From: Streptomyces lomondensis
Lineage (GTDB): Bacteria; Actinomycetota; Actinomycetes; Streptomycetales; Streptomycetaceae
Assembly: GCF_014651035.1 (NCBI RefSeq)
Contig: NZ_BMWC01000008.1
Coordinates: 352,931 to 416,930 of the forward strand
DNA length: 64,000 nt
Direction of reading: 5' to 3'
The position numbers were made by a program, and so were the translations under genes. Shown here piece by piece: positions 27,837 through 36,446 of this stretch. Below the pieces are notes generated by a model, which did not search any database, was not told the DNA's origin, and saw nothing but the letters and a program-made list of their open reading frames with translations. Each line of letters starts with the position of its first letter. The stretch's first letter is position 1.

Positions 27837-28574
27837 CTACTTCGCGAGGCGCAGCGCCAGGCCGTCCAGGACGACCTCCAGCCCGTAGGTGAACTTGTCG
27901 TCGCGGAGCTTCGCGGGGTCGGCGGCCTGTGCGCTGGTCTCGGGGCCGGCGGCCGCCAGGTGGTCGTAGTCGGCCGAGACCTGCTGGGCCGTGGGCAGCA
28001 GGCGCGCGACGAACTCGGACTCCGTCTCGCCCGAGCGGGCGACCGTGGTGAGCCACGCGGCCTCCGTGGTGGACATGCCGATGACGTACGAGAAGACGGT
28101 GTCGATCGCCCGGCTCGGCTCGGGGAATCCCGCGGCCGTGAAGAGGGCCGCCAGCCGCTCCGAGAAGCTCATGTAGTTCGGCCCGAGGTAGGCGAGCCCG
28201 GCCTGCCCCAGTACCAGCGTCAGCCACGGATGCCGTAGCGCCGTCGTACGGAAGGACCCGGCCGCCTCGGTCACCGCCGCGCGCCAGTCCGGGCTGTCGG
28301 ACGGCGGGACGTGGATCTCGGCGGCGACCTCGTCCACCGCGAGCTCCATCAGCTCGTCCTTCGTGGCGACGTGCCGGTACAGCGAGGTCGCGCCGGCGTT
28401 CAGGCGGGCGCCCAGCTTGCGCATGCTGAGCGCCTCGATGCCCTCGGCGTCGAGCATCGCGATGGCCTCGCGGACGATCGCGTCCCGGCTGAGCGCGGGC
28501 TGGTCGGTACGGCGCTGCTCGCGGGCCCATACGGACGGGATCCGGGTCTTCTCCGTGCCCTTGCTCCTGCTCAT
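27837..28574 (-). CDS. TetR family regulator with TetR_C-type effector domain
   Basis: This 245-aa repressor has an HTH at residues 29-75 (REAIAMLDAEGIEALSMRKL, then GATSLYRHVATKDELMELA). The C-terminal domain (from 95) is the tetracycline-repressor type, with AWLTTVARSG and a final FTYGLEVVLDGLAL helix. ATG at 28574 has GGAGGAG eight bases upstream. It is divergent from an EmrB/QacA-type MFS pump with a strong operator in the 132-bp gap, the classic layout of a drug-responsive efflux switch. Confidence 0.9.
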   Translation of the reverse strand: MSRSKGTEKTRIPSVWAREQRRTDQPALSRDAIVREAIAMLDAEGIEALSMRKLGARLNAGATSLYRHVATKDELMELAVDEVAAEIHVPPSDSPDWRAAVTEAAGSFRTTALRHPWLTLVLGQAGLAYLGPNYMSFSERLAALFTAAGFPEPSRAIDTVFSYVIGMSTTEAAWLTTVARSGETESEFVARLLPTAQQVSADYDHLAAAGPETSAQAADPAKLRDDKFTYGLEVVLDGLALRLAK

Positions 28575-28633
28575 CGGCGCTCCTCCTGGCTTCGTGCGAA
28601 CGGCGTGCGCAATCAGCGTACAGAACTCAGCGG

Positions 28634-28670
28634 TTGCGCACACTGTTCCGCTGTGCGTACAGTGTGCGCA
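28634..28670 (+). promoter_or_regulatory. promoter with overlapping TetR operator
   Basis: TTGCGC (28634-28639) and TACAGT (28658-28663), 18 bp apart, fit a -35/-10 pair for the MFS gene. Perfect 12-bp arms, tgcgcacactgt (28635-28646) and acagtgtgcgca (28659-28670), cover both hexamers, so a bound repressor would block the polymerase. The TetR protein encoded beside it is the obvious candidate. Confidence 0.75.
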
Positions 28671-28706
28671 TCGAAGGAACGGTGTTCGCGGGAGGGGAAT
28701 CTCAAA

Positions 28707-30206
28707 ATGGACGCTCGTCATCCACGCCGCTGGTGGATCCTGATCGTGCTCTGCCTGAGCACGCTCGTGCTGGTCGTCGACAACATGGCGCTGACGGTCG
28801 CGGTGCCCGCGCTCACCGAGGACCTCGGGGCGAGCGCCCAGGACATGCAGTGGATCCTCGACTCCTACACCCTGGTCTTCGCCGGGCTGCTGCTGACCTC
28901 CGGCAGCCTGGGGGACCGGTTCGGGCGCCGGAAGGTGATGCTGATCGGCCTGCTGCTGTTCGGGGCGGCTTCGCTGGGGGCGGTGTTCTGCTCCAGTCCG
29001 GGTGAGCTGATCGCGGTGCGGATCGCGATGGGCGTCGGCGGGGCGCTGATCATGCCGTCCACGCTGTCGATCCTGATCACCGTCTTCGACGAGGACGAGC
29101 GGCCCAAGGCGATGGCGGCGTGGGGCTCGGTGTCGATGCTGGGGCTGGTCGGCAGCCCGGTGCTGGGTGGTGTGCTGATCGACCACTTCGCCTGGCAGGC
29201 GATCTTCCTGATCAACGTGCCGATCGTCGGTCTCGCGCTGCTGGCCGGTGTGCTGCTGATGCCGGAGTCGAAGGCGCCGTGGCAGAAGCCGGACCCGCTG
29301 GGCGCGGTGCTGTCGGCGGTGGGCATGACGGCCCTGGTGTGGTGGATCATCGAGATCCCGCAGCACGGCGCCTTCGAGGGCCGTTCCCTGCTCGTCCTGG
29401 CCGTCGCGGTGGTCGCCCTGGTCGGCTTCGTGATCTGGCAGAACGTCACCTCCGCGCCGATGGTCCCGCTGGTGCTGTTCCGGCACCGCGACTTCAGCGG
29501 CGGCTCGCTCTCCCTGGCCCTCGTCCAGATCGGCAACGCCGGCCTGCTGCTGGTCCTGACCCAGTACCTGCAGTTCGTGCTCGGCTGGTCCGCGGTCAAG
29601 GCGGGCCTGGCCTTCCTGCCGCTGGCCGTGGCCGCGCTGGCCGGCAACGCGGCCGGGGCGCAGCTCGCCGTGAAGACCGGCAACCGGCTGGTGATCCTCA
29701 GTGGGATGCTGCTGATGGCCGTCTCCTTCGGGCTGCTGACCACGCTCACCGCCGACAGCGGGTTCACCGTCCCGGCCGTGGCGCTGGGGATCCTGGGCCT
29801 GGGTGCCGGTCTGGCGATGCCGGCCGCGGTGGCCGCGCTGATGGGCACCATCCCGGAGGAGAAGGCGGGCGTCGGGTCGGCCCTCAACGACACCATCCAG
29901 CAGTCCGGCACCGCCCTCGGCATCGCGATCCTCGGCTCCCTGCTCTCCGGCGGCTACGCGGACGAGATGCCGGCCGGCGCCCCCGAGCAGGCCAGGGAGT
30001 CCATCGGCGGGGCCCTGGCCGTGGCGGGCGGCGACTCGGGCCTGGTGCGGGCGGCCCGGGAGGCCTTCACCGCCTCGATGTCGACGACCTTCACGATCAG
30101 CGCGATCGGCGTCCTGGCCGCGGCCGTCGTCGCCACGCTGGTGATGCGGGGCCGCACGGCGGAGCCCGCCGGGGACGCGAGCGAGGAGCGCGAGCTGGTC
30201 GCCTGA
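28707..30206 (+). CDS. DHA2 (EmrB/QacA) family MFS drug efflux transporter
   Basis: This 499-aa, 14-helix type permease has motif C-like and family sequences VVDNMALTVAVPALTEDLG, WILDSYTLVFAGLLLTSGSLGDRFGRRK and GSALNDTIQQSGTALGIAILGS. ATG at 28707 has GGAGGGG upstream. It most likely exports a hydrophobic drug or an endogenous metabolite and is repressed by the divergent TetR protein. Confidence 0.9.
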   Translation: MDARHPRRWWILIVLCLSTLVLVVDNMALTVAVPALTEDLGASAQDMQWILDSYTLVFAGLLLTSGSLGDRFGRRKVMLIGLLLFGAASLGAVFCSSPGELIAVRIAMGVGGALIMPSTLSILITVFDEDERPKAMAAWGSVSMLGLVGSPVLGGVLIDHFAWQAIFLINVPIVGLALLAGVLLMPESKAPWQKPDPLGAVLSAVGMTALVWWIIEIPQHGAFEGRSLLVLAVAVVALVGFVIWQNVTSAPMVPLVLFRHRDFSGGSLSLALVQIGNAGLLLVLTQYLQFVLGWSAVKAGLAFLPLAVAALAGNAAGAQLAVKTGNRLVILSGMLLMAVSFGLLTTLTADSGFTVPAVALGILGLGAGLAMPAAVAALMGTIPEEKAGVGSALNDTIQQSGTALGIAILGSLLSGGYADEMPAGAPEQARESIGGALAVAGGDSGLVRAAREAFTASMSTTFTISAIGVLAAAVVATLVMRGRTAEPAGDASEERELVA

Positions 30207-30211
30207 CCAGG

Positions 30212-30254
30212 ACGGACGAAGGCCGGTGCCCCCGGGGTGCCGGCCTTCGTCCGT
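30212..30254 (+). terminator. terminator after MFS gene
   Basis: A 15-bp perfect stem (acggacgaaggccgg with its complement) lies five bases past the stop. The loop is GC-rich. Confidence 0.85.
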
Positions 30255-30337
30255 TCCGGGGCCGGATCCTCCGTCCGCCGGGAATGCCCTCCCGGGTTTC
30301 TCTGTTGGGGGTGGCAGAAAGTTCAACGCTCAACTAA

Positions 30338-31075
30338 ACTGGGCGTACACGAGGAGGAACCACGTACATCATCGACGGGATCTTCGACCACCAGGACTCC
30401 AACGGCGGTGGCGGAACCATCACCAACGGGGACACCCAGTGGATGACCGCGGGCTCGGGCCTCCTGCACATCGAGGCGCCACCCGAGCACCTCGTCATGT
30501 CCGGCGGGCTCTTCCACGGTCTCCAGCTGTGGGTGAACCTCCCGGCCCGGGACAAGATGATGGCCCCGCGCTACCAGGACATCCGCGGCGGCTCGGTCCA
30601 GCTGCTCACCACCCCCGACGGCGGCGCGCTGCTCCGCGTCATCGCCGGTGAGCTGGACGGCCACCAGGGCCCCGGCATCACGCACACGCCGATCACGATG
30701 ATCCACGCGACGCTGGCGCCGGGTGCGGAGCTGACCCTGCCGTGGCGCGAGGACTTCAACGGCCTGGCGTACGTGCTGGCCGGGCGCGGCAGCGTCGGCG
30801 CCGAGCGCCGGCCGGTCCACATGGGCCAGACCGCCGTCTTCGGCGCCGGCTCCTCGCTGACCGTCCGCGCGGACGAGAAGCAGGACTCCCACACGCCGGA
30901 CCTGGAGGTCGTCCTGCTCGGCGGGCAGCCGATCCGCGAGCCGATGGCCCACTACGGCCCGTTCGTGATGAACACCAAGGACGAGCTCATGCAGGCCTTC
31001 GAGGACTTCCAGAAGGGCCGGCTGGGCACCGTCCCGGCCGTCCATGGGATGACTGAGGGCGGGCCGCAGGGCTGA
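30338..31075 (+). pseudogene. 5'-truncated pirin family protein
   Basis: The open frame (245 codons) begins inside pirin sequence: TYIIDGIFDHQDSNGGGG, GDTQWMTAGSGLLHIE, then the complete C-terminal cupin. The usual first 85-90 residues, including the metal-binding HPHRGFET motif, are absent. A good ribosome site, GAGGAGG (30350-30356), is followed at once by accacgtacatcatc, mid-gene codons without any ATG, GTG or TTG until ATG 30443. Initiation at 30443 would give 210 aa. His and Glu of LLHIEAPPE remain, but half the metal site is gone. Confidence 0.78.
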
Positions 31076-31104
31076 CGCGGCAGGTGGGGCTGACGCTCCG
31101 TCAC

Positions 31105-31139
31105 CCGGGCGGGCCGTCCTGACGGGACGGTCCGCCCGG
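31105..31139 (+). terminator. terminator after pirin gene
   Basis: ccgggcgggccgtcc pairs with ggacggtccgcccgg with one G-U pair around TGACG. It lies 29 bp past the stop. Confidence 0.8.
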
Positions 31140-31158
31140 GGCGTGTTCGGGTGGAGGC

Positions 31159-32247
31159 GTGCAGGTCTCCAAGCCGCCCCCTCCCGCCCCCGGGCCGCCC
31201 CTCCCGGACCCCCTCCGGCGCCTCGCCGCCTGGTGTGCGCTCCTCCTGCTCGTCTCCGGAGTCGTCTACGTCGGGATCCGGCTGTGCGACGAGTTCCGGA
31301 CCGCCGTCGTGCCCGTGCTGCTCGCGCTGCTCGGGACGGCGCTGCTCCGGCCGCTGCACCGGCGGCTCGTGACGGCCGGGGTGCACCGCTCGGTCGCGGC
31401 CGCGCTCACCTGTGTCGCCGTCGTCGCCGTGGTCGGCGGGGCCGTGTACATCGTGGTCGCCGCGCTCATCGACACGGGCGACGAGATCGTCGCCTCGCTC
31501 AGACAGGCCGCGCGCGGCGTCTCCGAGCACTTCGGGGCGGCCGGGACCTCGCTGGACGACATCGCCTCCAACGCCCGGGAGCTGCTGGGCCGGTTCGGCG
31601 GTACGGCCGCCTCCGGCGTGATCAGCGGGGTCAGCGTGGTCGGCGAGTCCCTCGCCATGGCCGTGCTCGCGCTGCTGCTGGTCTTCTTCTTCCTGCGCGA
31701 CTCCGACAAGGCGTCCGGCACGCTGCGGGCCCTGTCCCCGCGCGGCTCGGCCGACACCCTGGAGGCCATGGCGCGGCGGGCGTTCCACGCCGTCGAGGGG
31801 TTCATGCGCGGCACCACCTTCATCGCCCTCATCGACGCCCTCTGCATCACCGTCGGGCTGCTCGTCCTCGACGTGCCCGGGGCGGCCGGGCTGGGGGCGC
31901 TGGTCTTCGTCGGGGCGTACATCCCCTACCTCGGCGCCTTCATCTCGGGAGCCGTGGCCGTGCTCGTCGCGCTGGCCGACCGGGGGTTCGTCATCGCGCT
32001 GTGGGCGCTCGGGGTGGTGCTCGCCGTGCAGGTGCTGGAAGGGCACGTGCTCCAGCCGGTGATCCAGAGCCGGACCGTGCAGATGCACCCGGCGGTGGTG
32101 ATGGTGGCGATCACGGCCGGGGCGTCGGTCGCCGGAGTCCTCGGCATGCTGCTGGCCGTGCCGCTCACCGCGGCCGCCTTCGGCGTGGTCCAGGAGCTGC
32201 GCGTCCGCTACGGCGACCAGGAGCCGGCGCCGGCCGAGAAGTCCTGA
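31159..32247 (+). CDS. AI-2E/PerM family membrane transporter
   Basis: This 362-aa protein has about eight membrane segments. Family features are the long periplasmic-type helix region (residues 105-150), LALLLVFFFLRDSDK, the FVGAYIPYLGAFISG segment and VLEGHVLQPVIQSRTVQMHP. Substrate is unknown; family names based on AI-2 are not evidence of that function. GTG at 31159 has GGAGG only one base away, so the true start is uncertain, but no better in-frame codon exists. Confidence 0.85.
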   Translation: MQVSKPPPPAPGPPLPDPLRRLAAWCALLLLVSGVVYVGIRLCDEFRTAVVPVLLALLGTALLRPLHRRLVTAGVHRSVAAALTCVAVVAVVGGAVYIVVAALIDTGDEIVASLRQAARGVSEHFGAAGTSLDDIASNARELLGRFGGTAASGVISGVSVVGESLAMAVLALLLVFFFLRDSDKASGTLRALSPRGSADTLEAMARRAFHAVEGFMRGTTFIALIDALCITVGLLVLDVPGAAGLGALVFVGAYIPYLGAFISGAVAVLVALADRGFVIALWALGVVLAVQVLEGHVLQPVIQSRTVQMHPAVVMVAITAGASVAGVLGMLLAVPLTAAAFGVVQELRVRYGDQEPAPAEKS

Positions 32248-32259
32248 CCCCTCACGGCA

Positions 32260-34398
32260 CTACGGCGACCAGACGCCGTCGCCCGAGCCGTCCACCGACT
32301 CGTAGAGCTCGAACCAGATGCTCTTGCCCTCGCCGCGCGGATCCACCCCCCAGGTGTGCGCGAGCAGTTCGATCAGCACCAGGCCGCGGCCGGAGGACGC
32401 CAGCTCCCCGGGTCTGCGCTTGTGCGGCAGGTCGTCACCCGCGTCGGTGACCTCGATCCGCAGCCGCCGATCGCCCGGCTCGCCGGTCACCTCGACGACG
32501 AGCAGCGCGTCGGAGTCGGTGTGCACGAGGACGTTCGTCAGCATCTCGGACAGCAGCAGCACCGCCGAGTCGACCTGGTCCGGCCAGGCCCAGTCGTGCA
32601 GCAGCTCGCGCAGCTGCTGCCGGGCCACCGCGACCCGCTCGGGCTCGGCCTGCGCGACCGTCAGCACCGAGCGCCGCACCGGAGGCCGTACGGCCACGGC
32701 CTCACCGCAGCCGCAGCCCTCGCCGTCCCGGCACAGCAGCAGCATCGCGATGTCGTCCTCGCGGCGGTCGGCCAGCGGGCCGGTGGTGTGGTGCGAGGAC
32801 GGCCCGTGCACGGCCTGCACCAGGGTGTCGGCGAGCTCCTCCAGATCGCCCTTGTGCTCCTCCAGGATCGCCCGCAGCCGCCGCCAGCCGGTGTCCAGGT
32901 CGTGGCCGCCGGTCTCGATCAGGCCGTCCGTGCAGATCAGCATCGTCTCGCCGGACTCCAGGGCGAGCCGGGTCGTCGGGTAGTCGGCGTCCGGGTCGAT
33001 GCCCAGCGGCAGACCGCCCGAGGTCGGCCGCGTCAGCACCGTGCCGTCGGCCATCCGGATCGCCGGGTCCGGGTGCCCGGCACGGGCGATGTCCAGCACC
33101 CCCGTCGCCGGGTCGACCTCGACGTAGACGCAGGTCGCGAAGCGCGGGTCGGCCGGGTCCTCGTCGCTGATGCCGTGCAGGAAGCGGGAGGCGCGGGACA
33201 GCACCGCGTCCGGCCGGTGGCCCTCCGAGGCGTAGGCCCGCAGGGCGATGCGGAGCTGGCCCATCAGACCCGCCGCCCGCACGTCATGGCCCTGGACGTC
33301 CCCGATGACCAGCGCGAACCGTCCGCTCGGCAGCGGGATCACGTCGTACCAGTCGCCGCCGACCTGGAGCCCGCCGCCGGTGGGGACGTAGCGGGCGGCG
33401 ACGCTCATGCCCGGGATGCGCTGCGGGCCGAGCCTCGGCAGCATCGTGCGCTGGAGCCCGTCGGTCAGGGCCCGCTCGCTCTCGGCCACGCCCGCCCGGG
33501 TCAGGGCCTGGGCCAGCATCCGCGCCACCGTCGCCAGCACGGACCGCTCGTCCGGCGTGAACGCGACCGGGTAGGCGAAGGCGGCCATCCAGGCGCCCAT
33601 CGTGCGGCCGGCCACGGTCAGCGGCAGGAACGCCCAGGACCGGCGGCCGAACCGCTCGGCGAGCGGCCAGGTCAGCGGATAGCGGGCCTTGTACTGTTCG
33701 GCGGAGGACAGATACACGGCCCGGCCGGTCCGGGCCACCTCGGCGGCCGGGTAGTCCGTGTCCAGCGGCATGTCCGAGAACGGGTTCTCGTCGCCCTGCT
33801 GCTGCCCGTGGTGGCCGATGACCGTCAGCCGGTCGCCCTCCACGCCGAACACCGCGAGACCGTCCGGCGAGAACCCCGGCATCGACAGGTTGGCCGTGAC
33901 CCGCAGGACCTCCTGCGTGGAGCGCGCCTCCGCCAGCGCCCGGCCCGCGTCCAGCAGGAACGCCTCCCGCGAGCGCCGCCAGTCGCCCGTGACCGCGCTG
34001 CGCCCGGCCGGGGTGCCCGGCGTCGGCTCGGTGACCTCCTGGAGGGTGCCGATCAGCCGGTACGCCTTGCGGGCCCGGTCGAAGGACGGCTTGGAGCGGC
34101 TGCGGACCACCCGGACGACCCGGCCCTGCTCGTCCATGATCCGGATCCGCACCTCGGCGAGGGTGCCCTCGGAGACGGCGAGCTGGACCACGCCGGTGAT
34201 CTCGTTCCAGTCGACCGGGTGCAGCCGGGCCCGGGCCTGGGCCTCCGTGAGGCTGACCTGCTCGGCGGGCAGCCCGAGCAACCGTGCCGCCTCGGCGTCG
34301 ACCGTGACCAGCCCGGTGGCGGTGTCCCAGTGCCACAGGCCGGTCGCGAGGGCGGCGAGAGCCTCCCCCACGGCGGGCAGGGGCTCGCCAGTGCGCAT
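32260..34398 (-). CDS. PAS-GAF-PP2C (SpoIIE)-HATPase multidomain phosphatase
   Basis: This is a 712-aa signalling protein. Residues 10-125 form a PAS fold (GLWHWDTATGLVTVDAEA). Residues 150-310 are GAF. Residues 330-560 form a PP2C/SpoIIE phosphatase (GGDWYDVIPLPSGRFALVIGDVQGHD, later REDDIAMLLL). Residues 575-705 are an RsbW-like HATPase_c domain (LLSEMLTNVLVHT, DAGDDLP, SGRGLVLIELLAH). Such proteins act on anti-sigma-factor antagonists, so it both dephosphorylates and may kinase or bind partners. It is divergent from aspS; its signal is unknown. Confidence 0.92.
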   Translation of the reverse strand: MRTGEPLPAVGEALAALATGLWHWDTATGLVTVDAEAARLLGLPAEQVSLTEAQARARLHPVDWNEITGVVQLAVSEGTLAEVRIRIMDEQGRVVRVVRSRSKPSFDRARKAYRLIGTLQEVTEPTPGTPAGRSAVTGDWRRSREAFLLDAGRALAEARSTQEVLRVTANLSMPGFSPDGLAVFGVEGDRLTVIGHHGQQQGDENPFSDMPLDTDYPAAEVARTGRAVYLSSAEQYKARYPLTWPLAERFGRRSWAFLPLTVAGRTMGAWMAAFAYPVAFTPDERSVLATVARMLAQALTRAGVAESERALTDGLQRTMLPRLGPQRIPGMSVAARYVPTGGGLQVGGDWYDVIPLPSGRFALVIGDVQGHDVRAAGLMGQLRIALRAYASEGHRPDAVLSRASRFLHGISDEDPADPRFATCVYVEVDPATGVLDIARAGHPDPAIRMADGTVLTRPTSGGLPLGIDPDADYPTTRLALESGETMLICTDGLIETGGHDLDTGWRRLRAILEEHKGDLEELADTLVQAVHGPSSHHTTGPLADRREDDIAMLLLCRDGEGCGCGEAVAVRPPVRRSVLTVAQAEPERVAVARQQLRELLHDWAWPDQVDSAVLLLSEMLTNVLVHTDSDALLVVEVTGEPGDRRLRIEVTDAGDDLPHKRRPGELASSGRGLVLIELLAHTWGVDPRGEGKSIWFELYESVDGSGDGVWSP

Positions 34399-34516
34399 TG
34401 CCCTACTTTAAGAAGAGTCGATCGAACACTGCCACCGAAAGCGGAACCGTGCTCGATCGTTACCCGTGGAGAACTAGGGAGAGCCGATCTTCGCCTGCCC
34501 GGTACGCTGGGGACCA

Positions 34517-34530
34517 GTTTCACGTGAAAC
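34517..34530. other. parS centromere site
   Basis: GTTTCACGTGAAAC is an exact match to the 14-bp ParB-binding consensus of Streptomyces. It lies in the leader of aspS, about nine bases after TACGCT (34503-34508), a possible -10, and 36 bp before the aspS start. Most parS copies cluster around oriC, so the window should be origin-proximal. Confidence 0.92.
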
Positions 34531-34565
34531 ACAGACCCCGATCAGCGAAGACTGGATGAACGACG

Positions 34566-36329
34566 ATGCATCGGTACAGGTCCCACACCTGCGGCGAGCT
34601 CCGCTCCTCTGACGTCGGCACCGACGTCCGGCTGAGTGGCTGGCTGCACAATCGGCGCGACCTGGGCGGCATCCTCTTCATCGATCTGCGCGACCACTAC
34701 GGCATCACGCAGCTCGTGGCCCGTCCCGGCACCCCCGCCTACGAGGCCCTCGACAAGCTCTCCAAGGAGTCGACCGTCCGCGTCGACGGCAAGGTCGTCT
34801 CCCGGGGCGCCGAGAACATCAACCCCGAGCTGCCGACCGGTGAGGTCGAGGTCGAGGTCGGCGAGGTCGAGCTGCTCGGCGCCGCCGCCCCGCTGCCGTT
34901 CACGATCAACACCGAGGACGGGGTCAACGAGGAGCGGCGCCTGGAGTACCGCTTCCTGGACCTGCGCCGCGAGCGCATGCACCGCAACATCATGCTGCGC
35001 ACGGCGGTCATCTCCGCCATCCGCCACAAGATGACGGCCCTCGGCTTCAACGAGATGGCGACGCCGATCCTGTCCGCGACCTCCCCCGAGGGCGCCCGCG
35101 ACTTCGTCGTCCCGTCCCGCCTGCACCCGGGCAAGTTCTACGCCCTCCCCCAGGCGCCCCAGCAGTTCAAGCAGCTGCTGATGATCTCCGGCTTCGACCG
35201 CTACTTCCAGATCGCGCCCTGCTTCCGCGACGAGGACGCGCGCGCCGACCGCTCGCCGGGCGAGTTCTACCAGCTCGACATCGAGATGAGCTTCGTCGAG
35301 CAGGAGGACGTCTTCCAGCCCGTCGAGAAGCTGATGACGGAGCTGTTCGAGGAGTTCGGGGGCGGCCGCCACGTCACCTCGCCGTTCCCACGGATCCCCT
35401 TCCGCGAGGCGATGCTGAAGTACGGCTCCGACAAGCCCGACCTGCGCGCCAAGCTCGAACTCGTCGACATCACCGACATCTTCGAGGGCTCGGAGTTCAA
35501 GGCGTTCGCCGGCAAGCACGTCCGTGCCCTGCCGGTGCCGGACGTCTCGGGCCAGCCGCGCAAGTTCTTCGACCAGCTGGGTGACTACGCCGTCTCCCAG
35601 GGCGCCAAGGGCCTGGCCTGGGTCCGCGTCGCCGAGGACGGCTCGCTGTCCGGCCCGATCGCGAAGTTCCTCACCGAGGAGAACGTCGCCGAGCTGACCA
35701 AGCGCCTGTCGCTGGCGGCCGGCCACGCGGTCTTCTTCGGCGCGGGCGAGTTCGACGAGGTCTCCAAGATCATGGGCGCGGTGCGGGTGGAAGCCGCCAA
35801 GCGCGCCGGGCACTTCGAGGAGGGCGTCTTCCGGTTCTGCTGGATCGTCGACTTCCCGATGTACGAGAAGGACGAGGAGACCGGCGCGATCGACTTCTCG
35901 CACAACCCCTTCTCGATGCCGCAGGGCGGCCTGGAGGCCCTGGAGACCCAGGACCCGCTGGACATCCTCGGCTGGCAGTACGACATCGTCTGCAACGGCG
36001 TCGAGCTGTCCTCCGGCGCGATCCGGAACCACGAGCCGGAGATCATGCTCAAGGCCTTCGAGATCGCCGGATACGACCGCGACACGGTCGAGGAGAAGTT
36101 CGCCGGCATGCTGCGCGCCTTCCGCTTCGGCGCCCCGCCGCACGGCGGCATCGCCCCGGGCGTCGACCGCATCGTGATGCTGCTCGCCGACGAGCCCAAC
36201 ATCCGCGAGACCATCGCCTTCCCGCTCAACGGCAACGCCCAGGACCTGATGATGGGCGCGCCGACGGAGCTGGAGGAGGCGCGGCTGAAGGAGCTGCACC
36301 TGTCGGTGCGCAAGCCGCAGCCGAAGTAG
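34566..36329 (+). CDS. aspS: aspartyl-tRNA synthetase
   Basis: This 587-aa class IIb synthetase has an N-terminal OB-fold (residues 1-105) that binds the anticodon. Motif 2 is RYFQIAPCFRDEDARADR, and motif 3 is GGIAPGVDRIVMLL. A bacterial GAD insertion domain lies between. The C-terminus ends QDLMMGAPTELEEARLKELHL. Full length; an essential gene. Confidence 0.96.
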   Translation: MHRYRSHTCGELRSSDVGTDVRLSGWLHNRRDLGGILFIDLRDHYGITQLVARPGTPAYEALDKLSKESTVRVDGKVVSRGAENINPELPTGEVEVEVGEVELLGAAAPLPFTINTEDGVNEERRLEYRFLDLRRERMHRNIMLRTAVISAIRHKMTALGFNEMATPILSATSPEGARDFVVPSRLHPGKFYALPQAPQQFKQLLMISGFDRYFQIAPCFRDEDARADRSPGEFYQLDIEMSFVEQEDVFQPVEKLMTELFEEFGGGRHVTSPFPRIPFREAMLKYGSDKPDLRAKLELVDITDIFEGSEFKAFAGKHVRALPVPDVSGQPRKFFDQLGDYAVSQGAKGLAWVRVAEDGSLSGPIAKFLTEENVAELTKRLSLAAGHAVFFGAGEFDEVSKIMGAVRVEAAKRAGHFEEGVFRFCWIVDFPMYEKDEETGAIDFSHNPFSMPQGGLEALETQDPLDILGWQYDIVCNGVELSSGAIRNHEPEIMLKAFEIAGYDRDTVEEKFAGMLRAFRFGAPPHGGIAPGVDRIVMLLADEPNIRETIAFPLNGNAQDLMMGAPTELEEARLKELHLSVRKPQPK

Positions 36330-36342
36330 GCGACCTGTAGGG

Positions 36343-36376
36343 AGTGGCTCGGAACCGGCGCCGGTTCCGAGCCACT
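36343..36376 (+). terminator. perfect palindromic terminator after aspS
   Basis: agtggctcggaaccggc and its complement form a 34-bp perfect palindrome followed by TT, 13 bp past the stop. Confidence 0.88.
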
Positions 36377-36446
36377 TTCGTACCCAGGGCTCCCACCCAG
36401 CTCTCGCCCAGGCTCCTGACAGGCGGGCTCCCTAGCTTCCCTTCCC

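Noticed and set aside
27837..30326. 829-aa minus-strand frame covering the MFS gene
   Set aside because: Only its last 245 codons (the TetR protein) have family features; the rest is antisense to the MFS transporter.
31151..31372. 73-aa frame starting at GTG 31151
   Set aside because: Wrong frame relative to the AI-2E-family permease, which has clear membrane helices.
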